Part shown: piece by piece, positions 1 to 5,969 of the stretch | Numbering within the stretch: the stretch's first letter is position 1 | How the letters are laid out: each line of letters starts with the position of its first letter | IMG/VR virus record: IMGVR_UViG_3300044492_000076 | Coordinates: 1 to 21,772 of that record | Direction: 5' to 3' (one strand) | Source: a virus | Length of the DNA stretch: 21,772 bases | The notes under the pieces: generated by a model | The model's database searches: none | What the model saw: the letters and a program-made list of their open reading frames with translations, nothing else | What the model was told of the DNA's origin: nothing | Position numbers and translations under genes: made by a program

Positions 1-118
1 CCAGCACCCCGCCACGGTCCCGTCGTACGTCGACCCGTCGTGGCCCCCCCGACAGTGACCAGGGTGGATCCGACCCTCATGGCGGCGGCCAGGCGCCTAG
101 CGGGGGGTGACATGGCGC
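1..118. repeat. Terminal direct repeat (copy 1), circular junction
   Basis: The first 118 bases are identical to 21653-21770. Only the last two bases of the contig (CT) differ from positions 119-120 (GG). A single exact copy at each end is what an assembler leaves when it walks round a circular or terminally redundant molecule. The implied unit is about 21,652 bp. The repeat is not an att duplication, because the tRNA-derived integrase core is elsewhere (1511-1553) and present once. Confidence 0.9.
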
Positions 119-183
119 GGCTCGAGATCGTCTCCCCCGTCGAGGTCGTGATCCACAACGGCCCCCGGTGGGCTCGAGGCTAG
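55..183 (+). CDS. Short plus-strand ORF crossing the junction, unknown function
   Basis: This is an open plus-strand frame ending in TAG at 181-183. From the GTG at 55 it encodes 42 residues, ending with the segment SPVEVVIHNGPRWARG. Other possible starts are GTG 40, GTG 64, ATG 79 and ATG 112; none has a convincing ribosome site of its own. Third positions are very GC-rich, as in the real genes here. The TAG overlaps the integrase TAG on the other strand in one CTAG (180-183), so the two genes converge with no spacer. The frame lies +1 relative to the ORF starting at 21595, and the run of seven C's at 44-50 lies between them. The two may therefore be one gene of about 80 codons joined by a frameshift or split by a homopolymer error. 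No family recognised. Confidence 0.4.
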   Translation: MTRVDPTLMAAARRLAGGDMARLEIVSPVEVVIHNGPRWARG

Positions 184-1358
184 GCCCGGGCCTTCCGCTT
201 CCCCTTGGCCGGGCGGCGGGCGTCGAGCGCGGCCCGTACCAGGGTCAGCCGGGCCCCGTCGTCCCCGGTGTGGATGTAGCCGCGGGTGGTCGACTCGTCC
301 GCGTGACCCATCAGCTCGGCAATCTCCGAACGCGGCACCCCGGCCGCGGCCAGTCTCGAGCCGTAGGTGTGCCGGAGCTCATGGAACCCGAGCAGCGGCA
401 CCAGGCCCGAGGCCGAGGCGGCCGGGGTCCACCGGAGTCGCCTCCACGACTCGTACGACATCGGGCCACCGGTGAACGACGGGAACAGCAGCGCGCCGGG
501 GCCGCCACGCTCGCGGGCCTCACGGACCACCGGCCCCAGGGCCTTCGCCAGGCGGTCGGTCCCGAGGGGAACCGTCCGGGCCCGGTGGCTCTTGGGGTAG
601 TGGCGGATCTTCCGGGTGGTCCGCTCGACCACCTGCCGGACGTGGATGTAGTCGCCTTGCACGATCGAGGCCACGTCGAGCCCGTACACCTCAGACCACC
701 GGAGGCCGGCGTCGAGGGCGATCATCACGGCCACGTCGAGGGGGGCCGGACAGGCCAGGAGGAGCTTCGCCTCGTCGGTCTCGGTGATCGAACGCTTCTC
801 GGGGATGTCGGTGGCGAGGTCGGCCACCCCGGCGCCGGCGTCGGACGACACCACCAGCTCGGCCCGAGCGTCCCGGGTGATCATCCGGAGCAGCTTCAGC
901 CGAGCATTGATCGTCGCCCGGCCGGTGTTGTCCTCGACTTGGGTGGTGATCCAACGCTCGACGTCGGAGCGTCGGAGATCCCCTAGCGGCCGGTCCCCGA
1001 TACCGGACAGGATCAGGCCGGTGAGGTGGGTGCGATACCCGCGGACAGTCCCATCGGTGAGGCGTCCGGCTCGACGGTTGATCATGTCGCGGCCGTGCTG
1101 GGCCACGGTTAGGGTCGACTCGGCCGGGCTCGATCTCCGGACGGGCTCGGCCGCCACCTCGAGCGCGGGGGCCGGGGTCGGGATCTCGGCCGGGGGTGTG
1201 TCGCCTCGAGCAGCGCGGCGGGCCCGACGCTCCCCGGCCTCGGCCCACGCCTCGGCCTCGTACTCGTAATCGAAGGTCGCAGAGTGCCGCGTGGATCCGC
1301 GGCCACCGGCTCGGAAGGTGGCACGCCACCGGCCAGACGGGAGCTTGACGACGTACAT
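180..1358 (-). CDS. int: Tyrosine recombinase (phage integrase)
   Basis: This 392-residue integrase recombines attP with a host tRNA gene. The catalytic set is visible in order: Arg220 (GLRWSE), Lys256 (PKS), His326 and Arg329 (HELRH), His352 (GH) and nucleophile Tyr361 (GYIH). Residues 1-50 (SGRWRATF...) resemble the N-terminal arm-binding domain, followed by a Pro/Ala linker and a SAM-like core-binding domain at about 80-185. The start at 1358 was chosen because GAGAGG lies just upstream. The longer open frame to 1562 only translates attP and tRNA-like DNA. The first three arm-type repeats (1404-1446) lie directly upstream, so the protein may repress its own promoter when bound. The stop shares a CTAG with a convergent short ORF. 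Confidence 0.95.
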   Translation of the reverse strand: MYVVKLPSGRWRATFRAGGRGSTRHSATFDYEYEAEAWAEAGERRARRAARGDTPPAEIPTPAPALEVAAEPVRRSSPAESTLTVAQHGRDMINRRAGRLTDGTVRGYRTHLTGLILSGIGDRPLGDLRRSDVERWITTQVEDNTGRATINARLKLLRMITRDARAELVVSSDAGAGVADLATDIPEKRSITETDEAKLLLACPAPLDVAVMIALDAGLRWSEVYGLDVASIVQGDYIHVRQVVERTTRKIRHYPKSHRARTVPLGTDRLAKALGPVVREARERGGPGALLFPSFTGGPMSYESWRRLRWTPAASASGLVPLLGFHELRHTYGSRLAAAGVPRSEIAELMGHADESTTRGYIHTGDDGARLTLVRAALDARRPAKGKRKARA

Positions 1359-1403
1359 CGGGGTCCTCTCGGGGGGTGTCTCATGGTGCCCCAGGGGTGG
1401 GGC

Positions 1404-1446
1404 GTGTGTCACCGATTCTGGCATACGGTGACACACGGTGACACAC
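1404..1446. promoter_or_regulatory. Integrase arm-type sites, int side of attP (3 copies)
   Basis: Three copies of a 9-mer lie between the att core and the int start: GTGTGTCAC at 1404-1412 and its inverse GTGACACAC at 1428-1436 and 1438-1446. The last two are head-to-tail with 10-bp spacing, about one helical turn. The same 9-mer recurs on the other side of the core, which is the layout of an attP with two arms. Because the sites lie in the int leader, binding could also regulate int. Assignment as arm sites is inference from layout. Confidence 0.75.
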
Positions 1447-1510
1447 GCGGGTAGTTTCGAGAGGGTTGAGCGGGAGGCTGATTGTGCCTCTGACCTGCGG
1501 ATATGTCGTT

Positions 1511-1553
1511 GTCGGGCTGACAGGATTTGAACCTGCGACCCCTTGACCCCCAG
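1511..1553 (-). other. attP: attP core: 3' half of a tRNA-Pro(GGG)-like gene
   Basis: On the minus strand this reads as a tRNA 3' half: an anticodon loop CTGGGGG, stem TCAAG, a variable region, a T arm with loop TTCAAAT closed by GCAGG/CCTGT, then acceptor strand CAGCCCG and discriminator A. The 5' partner strands of the anticodon and acceptor stems are absent, so it is not a functional tRNA. Such a 3' fragment restores the host tRNA after integration. The GGG anticodon suggests tRNA-Pro; the isotype depends on where homology starts. It sits between two groups of integrase arm repeats and upstream of int. Confidence 0.85.
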
Positions 1554-1594
1554 GAGTGACAAACCCCCAGGTCAGCGGCGTGACCAGGGCTTTC

Positions 1595-1723
1595 GTGTGT
1601 CACGACTTGCCAGGATGTCCGATAAACACCCCTCGTGTGTCACGGAATACGCGGTTTGGTGACACACGAAATCGCCGGTTGTGTGTCACCCCGTGTGTCA
1701 CCGTGTGTCACCTCGTGAGTCAC
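1595..1723. promoter_or_regulatory. Integrase arm-type sites, tail-fibre side of attP (7 copies)
   Basis: GTGTGTCAC occurs at 1595-1603, 1635-1643, 1681-1689, 1693-1701 and 1703-1711. The inverse GTGACACAC is at 1659-1667, and a one-mismatch copy GTGAGTCAC is at 1715-1723. The copies at 1659 and 1681 form a perfect 10-bp inverted repeat (1658-1667 and 1681-1690) that could fold in RNA as a hairpin just beyond the last late gene. The final degenerate copy contains the stop codon of that gene. Confidence 0.75.
1658..1690 (-). terminator. Inverted repeat, possible late-operon terminator
   Basis: Ten bases at 1658-1667 pair perfectly with 1681-1690 around a 13-base loop, about 30 bases past the stop of the last late gene (minus strand). 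There is no clear T-tract, so it is only a candidate terminator. The same DNA consists of two opposed integrase arm repeats, which may fully explain the symmetry. Confidence 0.35.
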
Positions 1724-4347
1724 GGGCGAGGCGTCGACCCTTTGACCCGTGGTGTTGGGGCCTCGTTTGGGTCCAGCGCCAGGGGGGCCGAGGGGACTAC
1801 GAAGGTGTCACGGACGGTCATGCCCGGTGGGGTGTAGAACAGGGTGGGCGTCGTCGCGGACAGCGTGTCTGCTACCCGGGCGGTGGCGTCGATCGTGAAG
1901 GTGTCGGCCCCGTCGTAGCTCAGCACGATCTGCATGTAGCCCATGACAGTCCGGACGGGGGGTTGGTTCCCGAACTTCCAGGTGTAGGTCTCGCCCGGGA
2001 CCATCGGGAGACCGTTCTTCTCCCACCCGGACCCGATGTAGACCGGGAAGTGGCCGAACCGGTTATCGGCCGCGGAGCAGTAGCCCACGAGGTGGCGGTC
2101 TCCTCCGAACATGGCCACCCGGTAGCCCCCGGCCTGATACCCGTCCGTGCCTTCGATCCGGGCGGAGATCTTCGAGTGTTCGGTGGGGTAGTGCCACGGC
2201 TTGTCGCCCGCATCGTTGGCCACGAAGATCTGATCAGCGGTCCAGGCCGTCTCTTGAAAGATCAGGTGCATCTTCCTGTTGTCGAACCGGGAGAACAGCC
2301 AGTCCAGCTGCGCTTGGCCGTACATCGTCTTGGTGGGTGAGTCCGGCTCGAGCACCAGGGACCGGTCAGGGGTCCGGAAGTCGGTCACGATCACCCGGAG
2401 TTTCGAGCCGATGTCGTAGGAGTAGCCGCGGTGGCGGCGTGGGTCCCGCACATCCCCCCAATGGACACACGGGTTGAGGGCCTGCCAGGCCACCAGCTGC
2501 CGGATGGATTGCGGCATGTTGTAGGCGCCACCGGTCTTGATCGGGTTGTCCGGCCCGTTGGTGTCCCCGTTGTCGCAGAGCTCATGGTCGGAGATGCATC
2601 GGGCCAGGATGAGGGCGGACTGATCGGCGCGGCGCTTCTCGGGGAACTTCTGGTAGAGGTTCCGGTACTTCCCGATGTCGCGGCTTGGGGGGTCGTCCCC
2701 GGACATGGATCCACCCCAATAGCCGTCGTCCCCGAGGAGGGCGTGGGCGTCGGGGCCCCACGCGGAGATGTCGACGTTGCACGCTTCCGCGTAGGCGGTG
2801 GCGTTCGACATGCACGACCCAACGTGGATCTTCATTGACCAGGGGGTGGCCGGCGCGGGGAGGGTCTTGACCTTCAGGATCTCCCCGAACAGGACGTGGC
2901 TCGTCGCGGTGGCCGGTTGCAGATAGTAGGTCGTGGCGGGGGTCAGGCCGGGGATCGAGTGCTTGGCGATCCCGAACTCATCGAGGGTGTTGGGTTGGGT
3001 GAAGCTCGGGGCGGTCATGGCCGGCGACGTCGACCAGGCGGCGCATGCGGCCAGGCCGGCGTCGCCCGGTTGGTACAGGAACGCCACGGCGAGCTCGGTG
3101 GAGGTGTTCACGCCGGGCCAGGCTTGGCCGTAGACGTACGACGGGCGGCCTTCGACGGGGGCGGCCGGGGGGATCCACATAGTGGAGTCTCCCCGGATCG
3201 AGAAAGTGTCCCAGAATTGGCGGATCCCGTTGGGGAGGCCCCCGGCGTTCCCGATCGCATACCGGCCGGGGGTGTCGAGTAGCGGATAGGACCACACCTC
3301 GGATGGGCTCGAGGTCTCGAGGTTGTTTCCGGTGTAGATCCGGAACTCGATTTGTGGCCCGTACACCCCGAGGGAGATCAGCCACGCCAGGCGCCACCAT
3401 TCACCGGCCACGGCCTGCCAGGTGGTCTTGGCTTTCTCGGTGTCGGTGGCGTCGCGCCAGGAGATCTTGCCCGAGTTGAGCATCGTGAGCCGAACCATCA
3501 TCGCGGGGACAACGGAACGGAGCTCGAAGATCCCGGTGGGGTTAAGGGGCCGATTCTGGCAATTGATGTAGACAGACCCGGCCTCCCCCGATGGGTTGGA
3601 GACCCGGTACATCATGGTCGACCCGGCCGCGGATCCGTCGATCCCCAGGGCCGGTTGGGTGTCGTCGGCGGTGTGGAGGCCGGCCGCGGTCGAGTAGACC
3701 GGGGGCCCGGTCTTGGCGAGCACCCCGTACTGCCCGGCCACCACCGGATCCCCGTTCTTCTTCCCGGGGTCCTCGTAGCTGTAGGTGGTGGTGGACCCGA
3801 GGTTCAGGATCAGCGCCAGCATGGCGTCTATCTGCTCCTCGATGGTGTCCACCCGGTTGTCGAGATCCTCGATCTCCTCCGGTGAGATCCCAGGCGAACC
3901 GGGGGGGCCTTGGGCGATGGGGGTCCCGAGGTCGGACGGGATCTCGACCAGGGTGGTGATGTCGACGGTCGAGTCTGCCGGGAGCTCGAAGGTGAATTCA
4001 CGGGTGAACGGGTCGGGGTTGCCGGCCAGCTCGATCTTGCCGGTGTAGGTCCATCCGATGGGGTTGAGGTCCGGGTCGGTGGTGGCGATCAGGTAGATCC
4101 CCTGGTTGCCTTGGGCGTCGACCAGATCCCCGTTGGTGTCGAGGGTGGCCACCAGGGGGATCGGGACCAGCATGGTCGGTGGGTCGGCGGCCCCGTCGAG
4201 GAGATAGCCCGGTCTCGCGGTGAAGGTGACAGTCCCGATCGAGGGGTCGGCGTTCGGGTAGGAGTCGGTGTCGGGGGTGTCGGGCATCACCCAATGGATC
4301 CGGCCGGTGACCTTCCCGTACGACACGTTATCCGGCAGGAGAGTCAT
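1720..4347 (-). CDS. Large tail fibre/spike with PhoD-like phosphodiesterase domain
   Basis: This is an 875-residue modular tail protein. Residues 1-145 form a beta-rich N-terminal part that likely attaches to the tail. A short collagen-like stretch (QGPPGSPG, 146-153) and a coiled coil (157-184) follow, then a jelly-roll-like region (about 215-390) and a fibronectin-III/PhoD-N-like domain (about 400-495). The metallophosphatase-like domain (about 505-780) carries DDGYWGG (540-546), SDHELCDN (586-593), TDFRTPD (655-661) and GGDRH (748-752), matching in order the metal-binding motifs of PhoD-type alkaline phosphatases. Some PhoD enzymes cleave teichoic-acid phosphodiesters, so the inferred role is degrading a cell-wall phosphopolymer during adsorption. 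The start at 4347 follows GAGG and overlaps the upstream holin-like gene by 20 bp. It is the last late gene. Confidence 0.8.
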   Translation of the reverse strand: MTLLPDNVSYGKVTGRIHWVMPDTPDTDSYPNADPSIGTVTFTARPGYLLDGAADPPTMLVPIPLVATLDTNGDLVDAQGNQGIYLIATTDPDLNPIGWTYTGKIELAGNPDPFTREFTFELPADSTVDITTLVEIPSDLGTPIAQGPPGSPGISPEEIEDLDNRVDTIEEQIDAMLALILNLGSTTTYSYEDPGKKNGDPVVAGQYGVLAKTGPPVYSTAAGLHTADDTQPALGIDGSAAGSTMMYRVSNPSGEAGSVYINCQNRPLNPTGIFELRSVVPAMMVRLTMLNSGKISWRDATDTEKAKTTWQAVAGEWWRLAWLISLGVYGPQIEFRIYTGNNLETSSPSEVWSYPLLDTPGRYAIGNAGGLPNGIRQFWDTFSIRGDSTMWIPPAAPVEGRPSYVYGQAWPGVNTSTELAVAFLYQPGDAGLAACAAWSTSPAMTAPSFTQPNTLDEFGIAKHSIPGLTPATTYYLQPATATSHVLFGEILKVKTLPAPATPWSMKIHVGSCMSNATAYAEACNVDISAWGPDAHALLGDDGYWGGSMSGDDPPSRDIGKYRNLYQKFPEKRRADQSALILARCISDHELCDNGDTNGPDNPIKTGGAYNMPQSIRQLVAWQALNPCVHWGDVRDPRRHRGYSYDIGSKLRVIVTDFRTPDRSLVLEPDSPTKTMYGQAQLDWLFSRFDNRKMHLIFQETAWTADQIFVANDAGDKPWHYPTEHSKISARIEGTDGYQAGGYRVAMFGGDRHLVGYCSAADNRFGHFPVYIGSGWEKNGLPMVPGETYTWKFGNQPPVRTVMGYMQIVLSYDGADTFTIDATARVADTLSATTPTLFYTPPGMTVRDTFVVPSAPLALDPNEAPTPRVKGSTPRP

Positions 4348-4600
4348 CCTCGGCCCCTTCGATTGTGGTGGTGGTGTGGTGTTGGGTCCCGGCCCGGTAG
4401 CCCACATACGACCCGAGCACCCCGATGATTCCCCCGAACGCGGTGGTGAGAACTTGGGCGGCGTTCGGGGAGATCCCGTCGCCAGGGGGCCGCGTGATCA
4501 CCCCGTAGAGGGTGGCGATCGTGATGGTGTTGATCGCCAGCACCAGGCCGGCGGCGAGGATCCCGGCGACCCAATCGAACACACTCGCGCCGCGTCTCAC
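4328..4600 (-). CDS. Holin-like protein with two membrane segments
   Basis: This 90-residue protein has hydrophobic segments at about 8-32 and 45-68 separated by a short polar loop, and a charged, Thr-rich C-terminus (HHTTTTIEGAEDD). Size, topology and place just after the endolysin fit a class II holin, which would form membrane lesions that release the endolysin. It starts with GTG five bases after the stop of the 27-residue membrane peptide, without an obvious ribosome site, so translation is probably coupled. Its end overlaps the tail-fibre start. Holins share little sequence, so the call rests on topology and context. Confidence 0.7.
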   Translation of the reverse strand: MRRGASVFDWVAGILAAGLVLAINTITIATLYGVITRPPGDGISPNAAQVLTTAFGGIIGVLGSYVGYRAGTQHHTTTTIEGAEDDSPAG

Positions 4601-4605
4601 AGCAG

Positions 4606-4689
4606 CTACGACCAGACCTGCACGAGGATCAGGACGGCGATCACCAGGATCGCCACCAGCAGGATCGCCAGGACATCGGGGCGGATCAC
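4606..4689 (-). CDS. 27-residue single-span membrane peptide in the lysis cassette
   Basis: A GTG at 4689-4687 overlaps the endolysin TGA (GTGA) and opens a 27-codon frame ending in TAG at 4608-4606. It starts MIRPDVLAILLVAIL, then continues with about ten further aliphatic residues and ends QVWS. Residues 5-22 form one uninterrupted transmembrane helix. It fills the only gap between the endolysin and the two-span holin-like gene and has the same overlap style as other genes here. It could be a second holin component, an antiholin or a pinholin-like peptide; the sequence does not decide. Confidence 0.6.
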   Translation of the reverse strand: MIRPDVLAILLVAILVIAVLILVQVWS

Positions 4690-5390
4690 TCCTCGATCAC
4701 CTCGTACGCCTCCCCGAACAGTCGATTAGCTTGAGCGTTCGACATCGAAGTACCGTCCCGAGGCCCGGGGACGTCCGCGGCGCATATGTTGCGCTGCCAG
4801 TACCGGACGGCCTCGAGCACCTCGATCCCGTAGGTGGCGCCGGTGGTCGAGGCGGTCCCGAGGCCCGGGTCGTGACTGTTGGGAAGGTCCGGGTGATGCT
4901 CGAGGCGCCACCGTAGCCGGCTCACGGATTGGGAATCCTGTTGGTGTTGGTGGAGCTTCTCGACGTACACCTCCCCGGAGGCCCGCCAATCGGCCTCGGC
5001 CGGGCGAAGGTAGGGAATCAGGATCCCGTTGAGGTCCTCGGTCCACCCGAGATAGGTCTGTCCCCAATGGATCCGCGGCCAGGATCCGTCGTCGTTGCCG
5101 ACCTTCCCCGAGCTCGGGATGTCGGTGGAACGCATGTTCCCACCCCGAACGATCGCAATATGGCCATGTCCGGATCCACCCGAGCCGGACTTCCAGAACA
5201 CCGGGGCCCCCTTGGGGGGGTGTTTGTCGCCCGGGTGGCGATGCTTCGCGGCGTTCCATGCGCCGATCGCGTCGGCGGCCGAGCTGCCGATCTCGAGCCA
5301 TGTCCGGACGTACTTCAGACACATCCCCGGTTCGCAGCTGCCATAGGCGTCGGCATTGCCCACAGCCTCGTTAGCGGTCTGTACGACCAT
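4686..5390 (-). CDS. lysA: Endolysin: CHAP-like peptidase plus C-terminal wall-binding domain
   Basis: This 234-residue lysin degrades host peptidoglycan at the end of infection. The N-terminal domain (about 1-125) fits a CHAP amidase/peptidase: candidate nucleophile Cys24 in GMCLKYVR, candidate His77 in GHGHIAIV, then GWTEDLNGI. The C-terminal part (about 142-225) resembles peptidoglycan-binding repeats of actinophage lysins (EVYVEKLHQ, DSQSVSRLRWRL, VLEAVRYWQ). No signal peptide is seen, so release should depend on the membrane proteins encoded just downstream. The start at 5390 follows GGGGGAGG and overlaps the acidic gene upstream by 20 bp; a GTG at 5429 is an alternative. Confidence 0.85.
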   Translation of the reverse strand: MVVQTANEAVGNADAYGSCEPGMCLKYVRTWLEIGSSAADAIGAWNAAKHRHPGDKHPPKGAPVFWKSGSGGSGHGHIAIVRGGNMRSTDIPSSGKVGNDDGSWPRIHWGQTYLGWTEDLNGILIPYLRPAEADWRASGEVYVEKLHQHQQDSQSVSRLRWRLEHHPDLPNSHDPGLGTASTTGATYGIEVLEAVRYWQRNICAADVPGPRDGTSMSNAQANRLFGEAYEVIEE

Positions 5391-5583
5391 CGGCCTCCCC
5401 CTCGTCGTCGTCGTCGTCCTGGGCACCACCGGCGCCGGGGTAGGGCTCGGTCTCGGTGGTGTCGAGCTTCAGCCCCTCCTCGGTCTCGGTGGTCTTGGTG
5501 GTCTCGGTCTTGCTCTCGGTCTTGGTCTTGGCGGCCGCGGCCTCGGTCTCGGCCTCGGTCGGGTCGGGGGTCTGCTCGGTCAT
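5371..5583 (-). CDS. Acidic Thr/Glu-rich low-complexity protein, unknown function
   Basis: This is a 70-residue protein made mostly of Thr, Glu, Lys and Ala in short repeats (TKTESKTETTKTTETEE) with a pentad of Asp near the C-terminus. It is probably unstructured. It is preceded by a strong ribosome site (GGAAGGA, nine bases before ATG 5583), one of the best in the window, so it is likely well expressed. The DNA is built on a CTCGGT-type hexamer on the plus strand, which is prone to slippage. It lies between tail and lysis genes. No family recognised. Confidence 0.7.
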   Translation of the reverse strand: MTEQTPDPTEAETEAAAAKTKTESKTETTKTTETEEGLKLDTTETEPYPGAGGAQDDDDDEGEADGRTDR

Positions 5584-5600
5584 GTCTGTTTGTCCTTCCG

Positions 5601-5969
5601 TTAGTCGTGATCGTGGGCTATCCACATCACTTGGATCTCAACTAGCGGCCCGGTGTGTCGAGCCCCTAGCGCGGTGAAACCTTCGGCGGTGACGACAGAG
5701 CTTGTTACCCCAACAGCCTCGGGGTGGTTCGCATTCGAGGAGACCAGCACGGTCGGCGGTTTCGTGAACCGGCCGGCAGGGAACACCACCGGGACACTCA
5801 CGACGGTGTCGTAGGCCGGGGGGACCGGGGTTAGTGCCACCCCCGAGGCGATTCCGTAGCCGAGGAGGGTGTCGAGCCGGGACGCTAGGGCGTGGATCGC
5901 ATCATCCCCATCCATCACCCGGTCTGTTCCCTCGGGGTACGGCCACCCGGTCGGTGTCGTCGCGGTCAT
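5601..5969 (-). CDS. Minor tail protein with H-type-lectin-like C-terminus
   Basis: This is a 122-residue protein. The N-terminus (TGWPYPEGTDRVMDGDDAIHALASRLD) is the common start of actinophage tail-tip and fibre proteins. The remainder is beta-rich (VSVPVVFPAGRF, PPTVLVSS, LVEIQVMWIAHD) and resembles the H-type lectin fold found in tail proteins, so carbohydrate contact is plausible. ATG 5969 overlaps the stop of the preceding hub gene as ATGA. The longer upstream open frame is a shadow of that gene. The role is assigned from position and fold resemblance. Confidence 0.7.
   Translation of the reverse strand: MTATTPTGWPYPEGTDRVMDGDDAIHALASRLDTLLGYGIASGVALTPVPPAYDTVVSVPVVFPAGRFTKPPTVLVSSNANHPEAVGVTSSVVTAEGFTALGARHTGPLVEIQVMWIAHDHD

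Noticed and set aside
1-118. attL/attR of an integrated prophage
   Set aside because: The terminal repeat has no tRNA sequence, and the integrase core with its arm sites is intact and internal at 1404-1723.
1511-1553. A complete tRNA gene
   Set aside because: Only the 3' half is present. The 5' strands of the acceptor and anticodon stems are not found next to it, so it is an attachment core.
1359-1562. Upstream extension of the integrase reading frame to 1562
   Set aside because: The added residues (GVKGSQVQILSARQ) are the familiar translation of a tRNA 3' end and then of the arm repeats. A proper ribosome site lies at the start at 1358.
1409-1603. 64-residue minus-strand ORF with GSRGRRFKSCQPD
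   Set aside because: This is another frame through the tRNA-like attP core and arm repeats, not a gene.
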